Source of the DNA: Microbacterium sp. cx-55
Lineage (GTDB): Bacteria; Actinomycetota; Actinomycetes; Actinomycetales; Microbacteriaceae
Direction of reading: 5' to 3'
Length of the DNA: 64,000 bases
Assembly: GCF_021117345.1 (NCBI RefSeq)
Contig: NZ_CP088261.1
Coordinates: 1,302,001 to 1,366,000 of the forward strand
Shown piece by piece: positions 8,773 through 17,174 of this stretch (position 1 is the stretch's first letter; the number at the start of each line of letters is the position of its first letter). The position numbers were made by a program, and so were the translations under genes. Under the pieces are notes generated by a model. That model was given only the letters and a program-made list of their open reading frames with translations, searched no databases and had not been told where the DNA came from.

Positions 8773-8865
8773 ATCAGACGTGACGCGTCTGGAACTCGTG
8801 TGTTCGGGGAGCATCGCCTTGCCGGCTCGCCTCGAGTCTCATTCTCGATCTTGTAGCGTTGGCGA

Positions 8866-9246
8866 GTGATTTCTCGTGATGCGTCTGGTCGTTCGCTTGA
8901 TGACGTAGAGACAGCGATTCAGGCGGCGATGCTCGTCAGCGACGTTTCGGCCTTGGACCTTTTGATCTCCGACGACCTGATTTTCATCGGCCCGGATGGT
9001 AGCCAGATCAGCAAGGCCGCTGATCTGGATGCGCATCGCACAGGGACAACCCGATTCGAACGAATTGAGGAGATCGAGCGGGAGATAGTGCCCTCCGAGG
9101 CTGGTGGTCGCACGGTTCTCGTCGCTGACGTGACGATTATCGACCACGGCAAACGGATTGAAACGCGCCTACGGTGGGAACGTTCGTGGACCGTCGCTGA
9201 GGGTCTTTGGCAAGTCACTCGTGGCCGCGTTACCCCTGCGCGCTAG
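8866..9246 (+). CDS. NTF2-like (DUF4440/SnoaL-fold) protein
   Basis: This 126-residue soluble protein resembles the DUF4440/NTF2-like fold: an early helix (DDVETAIQAAMLVSDVSALDLLISDDLIFIGPDG) and closing strands (WERSWTVAEGLWQVTRGRV). Its function cannot be assigned. It starts with GTG 8866, six bases after TAGCGT, so it is probably leaderless. GC is about 55-60% in the lines counted, clearly lower than its neighbours, which hints at recent acquisition. Confidence 0.7.
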   Translation: MISRDASGRSLDDVETAIQAAMLVSDVSALDLLISDDLIFIGPDGSQISKAADLDAHRTGTTRFERIEEIEREIVPSEAGGRTVLVADVTIIDHGKRIETRLRWERSWTVAEGLWQVTRGRVTPAR

Positions 9247-9270
9247 ACCATTTCTAGGCCTCAACGTGCC

Positions 9271-9924
9271 CTAGTGCTCGTGCTCGTGCGCGGCGCGCTC
9301 GCCGGTCAGAACGCTGATCGGCTCCTTGCACGCGTCGCCGCGCCACGCTTCGATGCCCTCGCGGACCGCGAACACCGCGATCACGAGTGCCGCGATCGAG
9401 TCCGCCCACGCCCACCCGAAGAGGCTGTTCAGGAGCAGTCCGACGAGCAGTGCCGCCGAGAGGTAGGTGCAGATCAGGGTCTGCTTCGAGTCGGCGATCG
9501 CGGACGCCGACCCGAGTTCGCGGCCGGCGCGTCGTTCGGCCCAGCTGAGGAACGGCATGATCGCGAGGCTCACCGCGGCCAGCACGATCCCGACGGGACT
9601 GGGCTCGGGTGCCCGGTTGCCGACCAGTGAGATAACCGCATCCACACTCACGTACGCGGCGAGCCCGAAGAACGAGAGGGCGATCACACGCAGCGCGACC
9701 TTCTCGCGGGCCTCGGGGTCAGGAGACGCGAACTGCCACGCGACGGCTGCCGCGGAGAGCACCTCGACGATCGAATCCAGGCCGAACCCGATCAGGGCGG
9801 CCGATGACGCGACCGTCCCCGCCGCGAGCGCGATGACGGCTTCAACGACGTTGTACGCGATCGTGCCGGCCACGATCCAGCGGATGCGGCGTCGAAGGAC
9901 CGCCGTCCGGAGGGGACTCGTCAT
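9271..9924 (-). CDS. Cation diffusion facilitator family metal exporter
   Basis: This 217-residue membrane protein has six predicted segments. The family core is present, but the metal-site segments are unusual: GFGLDSIVE in the second segment (no His before the Asp) and ADSKQTLICTY in the fifth (a Cys nearby). It ends in an EHEH tail. The start at ATG 9924 overlaps the stop of the upstream regulator as ATGA; the frame is open further. Coupling to a CmtR-type Cd/Pb sensor suggests export of thiophilic divalent metals, which is inferred. Confidence 0.85.
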   Translation of the reverse strand: MTSPLRTAVLRRRIRWIVAGTIAYNVVEAVIALAAGTVASSAALIGFGLDSIVEVLSAAAVAWQFASPDPEAREKVALRVIALSFFGLAAYVSVDAVISLVGNRAPEPSPVGIVLAAVSLAIMPFLSWAERRAGRELGSASAIADSKQTLICTYLSAALLVGLLLNSLFGWAWADSIAALVIAVFAVREGIEAWRGDACKEPISVLTGERAAHEHEH

Positions 9925-10256
9925 GCGTCGCACTCGCAACCGTCGATCGTGCACGTCTCGCCGCTATCGACCGCGAGAACCACGTCGATCAGGGATTCCA
10001 GCGCTCGCGTCAGGTGTGCGTCGGCGATCTCGTACCGCGTCTGCCGTCCTTCCGGCACCGCGACGACGATGCCGCAACCGCGCAAGCAGCTGAGGTGGTT
10101 CGACACGTTCGTACGGGTGAGGTCGAGGTCGCGGGCGAGTTCGGCGGGGTGGCCGGGACCGTCCAGAAGGCGGACGAGGATCCGGGACCGCGTGGGGTCG
10201 GCCATCGCCCGCCCCAGACGGTTCATCACATCCAGACGCGAAGAAGTGGTCAGCAT
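9921..10256 (-). CDS. cmtR: ArsR-family metal-sensing repressor, CmtR type
   Basis: This 111-residue winged-helix repressor closely follows mycobacterial CmtR, the Cd(II)/Pb(II) sensor. It has LGRAMADPTRSRILVRLLDG, the recognition region LTRTNVSNHLSCLRGCGIV, and all three CmtR metal ligands at equivalent positions: Cys57, Cys61 and Cys102. An extra Cys pair follows near the end (GCEC). ATG 10256 is chosen by alignment with the family start. It is the first gene of a coupled pair with the CDF exporter. In mycobacteria the target is a P-type ATPase, so the partner here differs. Confidence 0.92.
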   Translation of the reverse strand: MLTTSSRLDVMNRLGRAMADPTRSRILVRLLDGPGHPAELARDLDLTRTNVSNHLSCLRGCGIVVAVPEGRQTRYEIADAHLTRALESLIDVVLAVDSGETCTIDGCECDA

Positions 10257-10262
10257 GCAGTG

Positions 10263-10268
10263 ACTATA
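10263..10268 (-). promoter_or_regulatory. -10 element of the cmtR promoter
   Basis: TATAGT on the minus strand lies seven bases before the cmtR start codon inside a short AT-rich stretch (10281-10292 is the richest part). The spacing suggests a leaderless or nearly leaderless transcript. No convincing -35 was seen, and the operator should overlap this site. Confidence 0.5.
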
Positions 10269-10287
10269 CAGCCCACGCTGACGTATT

Positions 10288-11247
10288 TTACTTCGCCGCA
10301 GGTGCCGGAGCGGAGACCGTCGCCAGGAACCCGTCCGTCTCCCGGGCGATGGCGGGGGACTGGGTGTGATGCAGGTAGTGCTCACCGTCGAGCACGACGA
10401 CGCGGCCCTGATCGACGGATGCGGCCTGGCTGCGGTGCAGGTCGAGCCACCCCTCGACGTCGCCGTTGTCGTCGGCGACGAAGAGCAGAACCGGCAGCGT
10501 TCGCGGGAACTCCGCATCCCGTACCGCCGAAAAGTTCGTGGCGGCGTGCGCCATTTCGTCGAGCATCGTCGGAGCGGTCCCGTTCTGCGTGCTCAACAGC
10601 TGCATCTGCTCGGCGGTCGCGGCGTCGAACACGCCGGGCGCCGGGTCTTCGCCGCTCAGCCAGGACAGGGCGCGAAGGATGCCGAGATCGCGGAGGGCCC
10701 CGATGCCCTCGGTCGGGATCGGCTCTTCTCCGCCGGGCTGCTGAGGCACGCTGCTGTCGATGCCGACGAAGGCGATCAGTTCGTCGGCGTACGCCGCGCT
10801 GTAGGCCAGCGCGTAGATCCCCGCGATCGAGTGGCCCATCAGCACGTACCGGTCGACCCCGAGGGCGTGGACCGCCTCGTGCACCTCCGACACGATGTTC
10901 TCCGCGGTGCGGGGGACGTCGGTCTGATCGCTCAGGCCCGTGCCGAATGGTTCGACCGCGATCACGCGGTGCGTGTCGTCGAGTCCGGCGATGAGCGGCT
11001 GGAAGTCCCGTGCCGGCGCGGCGGTGCCGAGACCCGGGAGGAGCACGATCGTCTCCGGGCCGTCGCCGCTGACGACCACGTTCATCTCTTTGCCGTCGAC
11101 CGGCACGCGTTCGCCGTACGCGGTGATCGACGCGCGCTCGGACTGCGTCGCGACGAGGTTCACCACGGTCGTCGTGGTGAGAAGAAGGACGGGGAGGGCG
11201 ACGACGACGGCGACCGTCACCATCGCGATCGTGAAGGGCTTTCGCAT
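10288..11247 (-). CDS. Membrane-anchored alpha/beta hydrolase
   Basis: This 319-residue protein has one amino-terminal membrane segment (about residues 8-32) followed by an alpha/beta-hydrolase domain that should face outside. The oxyanion segment is LLPGLGTAAPARDF, the nucleophile elbow GHSIAG puts Ser140 at the active site, and a His-rich GEHYLHHTQ segment near residue 295 supplies the catalytic His. The substrate is unknown. It lies 31 bases from the cmtR start on the same strand but carries its own upstream gap. Confidence 0.85.
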   Translation of the reverse strand: MRKPFTIAMVTVAVVVALPVLLLTTTTVVNLVATQSERASITAYGERVPVDGKEMNVVVSGDGPETIVLLPGLGTAAPARDFQPLIAGLDDTHRVIAVEPFGTGLSDQTDVPRTAENIVSEVHEAVHALGVDRYVLMGHSIAGIYALAYSAAYADELIAFVGIDSSVPQQPGGEEPIPTEGIGALRDLGILRALSWLSGEDPAPGVFDAATAEQMQLLSTQNGTAPTMLDEMAHAATNFSAVRDAEFPRTLPVLLFVADDNGDVEGWLDLHRSQAASVDQGRVVVLDGEHYLHHTQSPAIARETDGFLATVSAPAPAAK

Positions 11248-11378
11248 GACAACTCATCTCGGGCGCCGACCCGGCGGTCGCGTCGGCGTGCTTCCCAGCC
11301 AACCCGGGAGCGCCGGAGCGCAGAAGTGTCGCAGCGTCACGACGGGAGATGACAGATGTCACGCCATCCGGAGCGGCG

Positions 11379-11774
11379 TCAGCTCGGCGCCGTCACGAGT
11401 GCCGCCAGCCGTTCGAGATCCGCATCCACCATCGCGACATCGCGGGCGAACTCATCGTCGGTGAGTTCGATCTGGCGCACCGTGAAGATCACCTCGGAGC
11501 CGTCCGGATGCGGCACGACGCGCATGGGGTTCATCACCGTCGTGCCCGAGGGAAGGACGACATCGTGGTCGAGGACGCCCAGCGTGTTGCGGTCGACGAA
11601 GCGGACGCGCACGTCGCCCATGGGTGAATCGACGACGAGGTCGTCGCCGACGCGAGTAACGCTCGCTCGGGCGAGGCCCGCCGCCCACCGGGGGAGGTTA
11701 TCGATGTCGGCGGCATACGCGTAGACGACCTCGGGGGCGGCCCGAACGACTCGGCTGACGTGGTGGCTCCGCAT
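11379..11774 (-). CDS. SRPBCC-fold (polyketide cyclase-like) protein
   Basis: This 131-residue soluble protein shows the START/SRPBCC pattern: an early VSRVVRAAPEVVYAYAADID strand-helix, a central sheet and a long final helix (DDEFARDVAMVDADLERLAALV). Such proteins bind hydrophobic ligands or act as stress or toxin-partner proteins; no specific role can be given. The frame is open much further upstream, but ATG 11774 gives the normal length and leaves a 22-base gap to the next gene. Confidence 0.75.
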   Translation of the reverse strand: MRSHHVSRVVRAAPEVVYAYAADIDNLPRWAAGLARASVTRVGDDLVVDSPMGDVRVRFVDRNTLGVLDHDVVLPSGTTVMNPMRVVPHPDGSEVIFTVRQIELTDDEFARDVAMVDADLERLAALVTAPS

Positions 11775-11796
11775 GGCGCCATTGTGGCAGCCGATG

Positions 11797-12591
11797 TCAG
11801 TCGATGATCCGTGCCCAGACGCGCATGTCGTCGAGAAGATCCCGCAGTCGCCCGAAGGCGGCTTCGCCCTCGGGCCCAGTGTCGCTGTGCTCGGCGGCGG
11901 TGTGCGCGACGCGCAGGGCGGCGCCGAGTCCGTCATCACCGGTCGCACCGGCGGCGAGCAGCATCCTCTCGAACGGATGCCGATAGAAACCGGACGCAGC
12001 CTTGAGCGCCGCGACGTCTCCCTGCAACGCCATGGCGCGCCGCAGGTCGAGCAGCACGACCGCGTGCCGGGCCCAGTCGGGTAGGCCCCGGAACTGCGGA
12101 CTTTCCGGAAAGTCGGCGCGCTGAGAGGGACGAACGACCCAGATGAACGCCAGAGCCTCGCGACGATCACCGAACTCGCCGACCGTCGCTGCCGTCAACC
12201 GCACACGATCCGCGTCGACGAGGTGGCCCGTGCCGAGAACATCTCCGGACGCCGAGTGCACCGAGTCGAGCAGCGTCGCGATAACGGTCTGCGCCACCCG
12301 TGCGCGCGGTGCGGCAGGAGAGTCGCGATCGATGGCCTCCGCCGCCCGCAGCCGGGCACGCACCAACCGATACGCGATGCCGAGTCCCACCGGAACGAGT
12401 GCGCTCACACCGATCGCGATCGCCACCGCGGCAACGGCTCCGTTGGATACCCACTCCGGCGCGCCGCCGGCGAGGAAGGACAGGATGATGAGCACGCCGA
12501 CGGTAGCGAGCAGCCAGCCGAGGCTGCTCAGCGCCGCGCGACGCAGCCGGTCACCAGGCTGCGGCCGGCCGGAGCCGTCGAAGAGATTCAC
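11797..12591 (-). CDS. Conserved hypothetical membrane protein
   Basis: This 264-residue protein has two membrane segments near the amino terminus (roughly residues 15-38 and 48-74), then a long cytoplasmic part rich in Arg and Ala helices. No known domain was recognised. GTG 12591 is chosen because it overlaps the upstream stop by four bases (GTGA, 12588-12591), coupling it to the gene at 12588-13100. It may act with that partner. Confidence 0.65.
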   Translation of the reverse strand: MNLFDGSGRPQPGDRLRRAALSSLGWLLATVGVLIILSFLAGGAPEWVSNGAVAAVAIAIGVSALVPVGLGIAYRLVRARLRAAEAIDRDSPAAPRARVAQTVIATLLDSVHSASGDVLGTGHLVDADRVRLTAATVGEFGDRREALAFIWVVRPSQRADFPESPQFRGLPDWARHAVVLLDLRRAMALQGDVAALKAASGFYRHPFERMLLAAGATGDDGLGAALRVAHTAAEHSDTGPEGEAAFGRLRDLLDDMRVWARIID

Positions 12592-13100
12592 TCTGGCGCG
12601 GTGAGCGACCAGAGGTGGTCGATGCCGTTCTCCACGGCCACGACAGCGACATTCTGGGTGAGGTCCGAGCGATCGAACAGCTGGGTGACGCACGCGCTCA
12701 CGCCGAAGCGCTCTTCGAACCAGTGCGAAAGCGGACGCGCGGTCATCCCCTGCCAGCAGAAAAAGGTCGTCTGCTTCTTGTCACGCGCTTTGTACGTCGC
12801 CTTTTCGTCCGCGCGAATCAGATCTACGGGAAGCGCCGTGTCGATCGCGACCGCAATCGCCGCGAAGTCGGGCGTGGTCGCGGCCGGGTCCCAGAATGTC
12901 CGGATGACGAATCCCGTGCCCGAACCTCCGGGGGCTCGGAAACCGCGATACGAACCGACGTAACGCTGGTCGGCGCGGTTCCACAGGTCGAAGGCCGCCT
13001 GCGCTTGCTTTTTGGCTCCGAACACCTTCGGTTCGTCGCTGTAGGTGAGAAAAGCCTCGGGCGAACTCAGCGCGGCGGCGATCTGGGCGTGGTCGGGCAT
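12588..13100 (-). CDS. Conserved hypothetical soluble protein
   Basis: This 170-residue protein of unknown function has a Lys/Gln-rich helix (EPKVFGAKKQAQAAFDLWNRADQR in pieces) and an aromatic core (TTFFCWQGM, HWFEERFG). The start at ATG 13100 is supported by AAGGA about nine bases ahead. It is translationally coupled to the membrane protein gene downstream. Confidence 0.65.
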   Translation of the reverse strand: MPDHAQIAAALSSPEAFLTYSDEPKVFGAKKQAQAAFDLWNRADQRYVGSYRGFRAPGGSGTGFVIRTFWDPAATTPDFAAIAVAIDTALPVDLIRADEKATYKARDKKQTTFFCWQGMTARPLSHWFEERFGVSACVTQLFDRSDLTQNVAVVAVENGIDHLWSLTAPE

Positions 13101-13219
13101 GGGGCATCCTTCGGTTCGGCGATGCGATCGAACCTCATCGTAGAGACTCGGCGCGGTGCTCAGATCACGCCTGTGGACAGGAGGATCGCCGTGGAAGACA
13201 GCGCTCTGACGGTTGCGAC

Positions 13220-13513
13220 TCAGAACCCCGAGATCGAGTACAGCCACAAGAATCCGATCAGCGACACCAGACCGAGCGCCGCGCCCACGATCGACGTCAC
13301 GAGGCTGAAGAGCGCCCAGCGAGCGCCGGGTAGTCGACTCATCCGGAATCCCTGCGCCGCGAACAGCAGCGGTACGAAAGACGCCAGCATGGAGAAGATC
13401 CAGCTGCCCCCGTCACGCGCCGTCGCGATGACGGCCCAGATCGAATATCCCGCGATCACCACGCTGAGGATCGCGCAGGCGCGGGCCGAGATCGGTTCGT
13501 TCTTTTCGGCCAC
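13220..13513 (-). CDS. Small membrane protein
   Basis: This 97-residue hypothetical protein has three hydrophobic segments (about residues 12-30, 38-55 and 64-93). It starts with GTG 13513, seven bases after TAGGAT, so it is probably leaderless. No family was recognised. Confidence 0.65.
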   Translation of the reverse strand: MAEKNEPISARACAILSVVIAGYSIWAVIATARDGGSWIFSMLASFVPLLFAAQGFRMSRLPGARWALFSLVTSIVGAALGLVSLIGFLWLYSISGF

Positions 13514-13568
13514 GACCCGGATCCTACAGATTCGTGGGCATGCTCACGCGCCCTAGCATCGAGAGGTC

Positions 13569-14006
13569 ATGACATCGCCCGAGGATCCGCCGCGCTCGCC
13601 ACTCTGGCGACGCCTGCTCGGCAACTCCGGCGTCTGGTCGGCTGTCTGCGCGGCCGTGGCGCTGCCGTTCTTCCTCGTCGGGCAGGGGCTGGACTTCTTC
13701 CCATTTCTTCTCGCGCTCGTGGCGGGGTGGCTCGCCGGCATATGGGTCGTGAATGCGACGCTCCGGATGCGGCCCGCGTGGCGAGGTCTCCTCGTGCACG
13801 GCGTCGTCGCGCTCGTTGGTGCATCGCTCGCCGCGTGGAGTGTCGTCGGGGGAGCGGCAGGCGACGCGGGCCGATCGGCCGTGGTGCAGGGGGCGGTGCT
13901 GTTCCTCCAGCTGTGCGCGGTGACGGGGGTGTGCTGGATCTGGCTGGGTCTGCTGGTGCGTGCCCTCGCGGCGCTTCCGAACCGACACTCGACCTCCGGA
14001 CGCTGA
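13569..14006 (+). CDS. Hypothetical membrane protein
   Basis: This 145-residue protein has four predicted membrane segments (about 22-40, 44-62, 72-92 and 106-132) and short charged ends. A TAGCAT -10 element lies nine bases ahead of ATG 13569. No family was recognised. It converges with the gene at 14014-14643, leaving only seven bases between the stops. Confidence 0.65.
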   Translation: MTSPEDPPRSPLWRRLLGNSGVWSAVCAAVALPFFLVGQGLDFFPFLLALVAGWLAGIWVVNATLRMRPAWRGLLVHGVVALVGASLAAWSVVGGAAGDAGRSAVVQGAVLFLQLCAVTGVCWIWLGLLVRALAALPNRHSTSGR

Positions 14007-14013
14007 CGCACGT

Positions 14014-14643
14014 TCAGAAGTGCATCTGCACGAATGTGCCGTATTTGATCACGAGCTCTTCCAATGGAACGCCGTCGGCGACCGCGGCGTCGATCCGGAT
14101 GGTGCTGCCGGCGTTCTTCAGGATGAGGTCGTTGCCGTTCGAGAACGTCAGCGCGGTCCACGGAGAGGACCAGATCGACGCGCCGCGGGAATCTCGGACC
14201 GTGAGCCCCTCCGCATCCGCGTCTACTCCGGCCACCTGCTTCGACCCCGAGGCTGTGTACGAGGCCGGGAATTCGGTGCGGTCGTACTCGGCGAAGTACG
14301 CCGTGAATCCGACCCTGGCCGTCGGCCAGTCCGCGCGGAGGCTCCGTTTCACGGCCGACACGTGCAGCGTTCGCGTTCCGTCTTCCCCGGGCGCGGCGGG
14401 GATGGTGGCCTCTGAGCCGACCGGAAAGCGCTCTCGGAAGAGTTGCCATTGGGCTGCGTCCCCGAGTTCGGCATTCGACGACACCACGTATGGCTGATCG
14501 CCGAGATAGTCGATGCTCGCCGTCCAGACTGGGGCACCCGAGGCCCGGCGGCGGCGAGACGACACGATGCCGATCACGGCGATCAGGCCGAGGACGGCAA
14601 TACCCGCCGCCAGGAAAAGCAGAATTCCTTGGTCGTCGCTCAT
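14014..14643 (-). CDS. Hypothetical membrane-anchored protein
   Basis: This 209-residue protein has one amino-terminal membrane segment (about residues 7-29), a basic SSRRRR stop-transfer and a beta-rich body with no recognised domain. It lies upstream of, and co-directional with, the OmpA-domain lipoprotein gene with a 45-base gap, so a shared envelope role is possible. Confidence 0.6.
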   Translation of the reverse strand: MSDDQGILLFLAAGIAVLGLIAVIGIVSSRRRRASGAPVWTASIDYLGDQPYVVSSNAELGDAAQWQLFRERFPVGSEATIPAAPGEDGTRTLHVSAVKRSLRADWPTARVGFTAYFAEYDRTEFPASYTASGSKQVAGVDADAEGLTVRDSRGASIWSSPWTALTFSNGNDLILKNAGSTIRIDAAVADGVPLEELVIKYGTFVQMHF

Positions 14644-14688
14644 GGCTCTCTCCTGCTTTCGTTACTCAGCGGCGATGACGGCGCCGGA

Positions 14689-15873
14689 TCACGGTGCCGT
14701 CGGGATGAAGATCTCGACGCGGCGGTTGAGCTGGCGTCCGGCGGGATTGTCGACGCCGTCGATCTCGTTCGCCGCGACGGGACGCGATTCGCCGAAACCC
14801 TCGGCGGTCAGGCGAGTGTCGACCTGCCCCGACAGGGCATCGACGACGGCGGCCGCTCGGGATTCGGACAGTGCCTGGTTCGCCGAGTCCGAACCGATGG
14901 CATCGGTGTGGCCCGACACCTGGGCGTCGGTCACCCCGGCATCGGAGAGAACTCGAGCGACGGTCGCGAGGGTGGCTGTCGCATCCGGTCGGATGTCGCT
15001 GCTGCCGAAGTCGAACAGCACCCCGTCGCGAAAGGTGATCGTCGTCCCGCACGAGGAGAGGGGCGCGAGAGCGGCGATCGGGGGGAACACTCCGAGCTCG
15101 GGCACCGGAGCGATGGGCTCGACCTCGATCGGGACGCCGTTGACGATCCCGGTGCCGTCGCCGTAGTTCTGGATGGTGACCGTGCCGTCGGTGTAGGTTC
15201 CCGACCCGTCTCCGAAGTTCTGGATGCGGACGTCGCCATCGGTGTAGTTGCCGATGCCGTCTCCGAAGTTCTGAATCGTGGTCGAGCCGTCCGTGAAGTT
15301 TCCCGAGCCGTCTCCGAAGATCTGCACGGTCAACGAGCCGTCGGTGTAGTTGCCGACCCCGTCGCCGAAGTTCTGGATGGTCACGGTGCCGTTCGTGTAC
15401 GTGCCCGATCCGTCGCCGAAGTTCTGAATCGTCACGCCGTCGATGACGGAGATGCCGGAGCCGTCGCCGAAGTTCTGCACGGTCCCGTCGGGGCCGACGT
15501 AGTTTCCGGAGCCGTCGCCGTACAGGTAGGCGGTGCCCTGCCCCGAAGGCACTCCGGCGCCGTCGCAGTGCGCCGGCTGGACGCTCACGCCGGGAACCGC
15601 CGTGAACTCCTCGCCGGTGGCGATGGTGAACGCGGATGCGGAGGTGTCGAGGAGTGAGAGGTCAGGGAGCGCGAAGAGCGGAACGGGCGGGAAGTCGCCG
15701 ACGTCGTACCCCGCCACGCGAGCCACGTCCGGCCCGCTCGGAGTCGCCGACGGCAGGGCGCTGCTTTCTCGGGTCTCCGCCGGGTCGGGCGTCGCCGTGC
15801 ATCCGGCCAGGAGGAGCAGGATCGCGAGCCCCGGGGCGGTCAGGGCGAGCACACGGCGGGCGGATGCGGGCAT
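14689..15873 (-). CDS. OmpA-domain lipoprotein with eight 17-residue repeats
   Basis: This 394-residue protein has a signal with lipobox LLAGC (Cys25), so it should be anchored to the outer face of the membrane. Residues 116-250 are eight copies of a 17-residue unit whose consensus is NFGDGSGTYTDGTVTIQ. Residues 285-394 are an OmpA peptidoglycan-binding domain: DFGSSDIRPDA, GHTDAIGSDSANQALSESRA and NPAGRQLNRRVEI keep the Asp and Arg that hold the peptide stem. It would tether membrane to wall with the repeats as a spacer or stalk. ATG 15873 is chosen because the signal peptide starts there; the frame is open upstream but not signal-like. Confidence 0.9.
   Translation of the reverse strand: MPASARRVLALTAPGLAILLLLAGCTATPDPAETRESSALPSATPSGPDVARVAGYDVGDFPPVPLFALPDLSLLDTSASAFTIATGEEFTAVPGVSVQPAHCDGAGVPSGQGTAYLYGDGSGNYVGPDGTVQNFGDGSGISVIDGVTIQNFGDGSGTYTNGTVTIQNFGDGVGNYTDGSLTVQIFGDGSGNFTDGSTTIQNFGDGIGNYTDGDVRIQNFGDGSGTYTDGTVTIQNYGDGTGIVNGVPIEVEPIAPVPELGVFPPIAALAPLSSCGTTITFRDGVLFDFGSSDIRPDATATLATVARVLSDAGVTDAQVSGHTDAIGSDSANQALSESRAAAVVDALSGQVDTRLTAEGFGESRPVAANEIDGVDNPAGRQLNRRVEIFIPTAP
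15124..15528. repeat. 51-base coding tandem repeats
   Basis: About eight imperfect copies of a 51-base unit encode the 17-residue NFGDGSG-type repeats of the OmpA lipoprotein. Copies differ mainly at third positions and at the variable TYTDG part, so the array is old enough to have diverged under protein-level selection. Confidence 0.9.
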
Positions 15874-16026
15874 GGCGCGACGATCTCCGTTCGGTGGGGC
15901 TTCGGACTCGGCCGCGGGTCGGGAACCTCGGTGCAGAGCCTCTGCCACGGTACCGAGGTGCGCGGGGCGCGAAGGCCTGCGGCGGCGAATCTGTGGATGA
16001 GTGCGCGTCGCCCTAGGATTGCGCGG

Positions 16027-17112
16027 GTGACGGTCCAGACGCATCCGCTGACGGACCGGATCGATCGCCGCCGGCTGCGCGATTACCGTCGCTCCCTCCC
16101 GACGGCGGTGCGCCCGCCGTGGGCGGGGATTCTGGGACGCGCTCTCTTGCTGATCGGCTTTCCGACGGCGCTGCTCGTGACCTGGCTGACGGTCCTCGGC
16201 GACACGGTGTCGGATGATGGCGAGTGGGACTGGGCGTTGACGCTCATTCTCGTGCCCTACGCGATCCCGCCCGTCATCGGCATCGTGATGTTCGTGCGCG
16301 CGGTTCGGCGGCGGTCGGGAGTTCGCCAGTTCCGCCTGCACGATTTCGCCGAGGCGAACCGGTTCACGTACCAGCCGTATGCCCCGGCCCCGGCTCTTCC
16401 GGGCATGGTCTTCACCCGCCCGGCACAGTCCTCGTCGTTTGTTACGGATGTCCTGCGTCGGCGTTCCGGGCACGCGCTGGAGATCGGCAACCACACCTGC
16501 ACCACCGGGTCCGGGAAGAACACGGCCACCCACCGCTGGGGCTACGCGGCGATCCGGCTCCCGGTTGCTCTTCCCCACATCGTGCTCGACGCCCGGGGGA
16601 ACAACTCGATCGGCCGACCCGCCCTGCCGATCGCTTTCGCGCGCGACCAGCGCCTGTCGCTGGAGGGGGATTTCGATCGCCACTTCACGCTGTACTGCCC
16701 CGAGGGCTACGAGACGGACGCGCTGTATCTCTTCTCACCCGACACGATGGCGATCTTCGTCGATGACGCCGCGCGGCTGGATGTCGAACTCGTCGACGAC
16801 TACCTGTTCCTCTACTTCCCCGGGCAGCTCTCGACGCTCGACCCCGAGCTCTGGCAACGCCTGCTCGCAACCACGGAAACCCTGTCGCAGCGTGTGCTGC
16901 GGTGGGAGCGTTGGCGAGACGATCGGATCCGGACCGATGCCCAGCCGTTCGTCGACAGCAGTATCGCCGGACCCGGTGCAGGGCGCGGCGTCGCGCAGCA
17001 GGGCCGACGACTGTCGGTACGGCAGGACTGGTGGTGGGTGCTGGGCGCCGCGTTCGCAGTCTTCGGTCTGGTGAATCTCGTCATCGACACGGTTTCGGGA
17101 TGGCTGTCGTAG
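16027..17112 (+). CDS. Hypothetical membrane protein
   Basis: This 361-residue protein has two amino-terminal membrane segments (about residues 35-53 and 66-88), a large soluble beta-rich region and a final membrane segment (WWWVLGAAFAVFGLVNLVIDTVSGWL). No known domain was recognised. GTG 16027 is chosen because TAGGAT lies exactly seven bases ahead, the leaderless arrangement used here repeatedly; the frame is open further upstream. A strong terminator hairpin follows at 17203. Confidence 0.72.
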   Translation: MTVQTHPLTDRIDRRRLRDYRRSLPTAVRPPWAGILGRALLLIGFPTALLVTWLTVLGDTVSDDGEWDWALTLILVPYAIPPVIGIVMFVRAVRRRSGVRQFRLHDFAEANRFTYQPYAPAPALPGMVFTRPAQSSSFVTDVLRRRSGHALEIGNHTCTTGSGKNTATHRWGYAAIRLPVALPHIVLDARGNNSIGRPALPIAFARDQRLSLEGDFDRHFTLYCPEGYETDALYLFSPDTMAIFVDDAARLDVELVDDYLFLYFPGQLSTLDPELWQRLLATTETLSQRVLRWERWRDDRIRTDAQPFVDSSIAGPGAGRGVAQQGRRLSVRQDWWWVLGAAFAVFGLVNLVIDTVSGWLS

Positions 17113-17174
17113 ACGGCGCAAGCGACGAATCGCATCCCGTGGTTCCGGGGGCCCCGAATGTGGGGTACAGTTGA

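Noticed and set aside
15124..15528. Regular 51-base repeats considered as a CRISPR array
   Set aside because: There are no unique spacers, the unit is a multiple of three, and the repeats encode a conserved 17-residue protein motif in frame.
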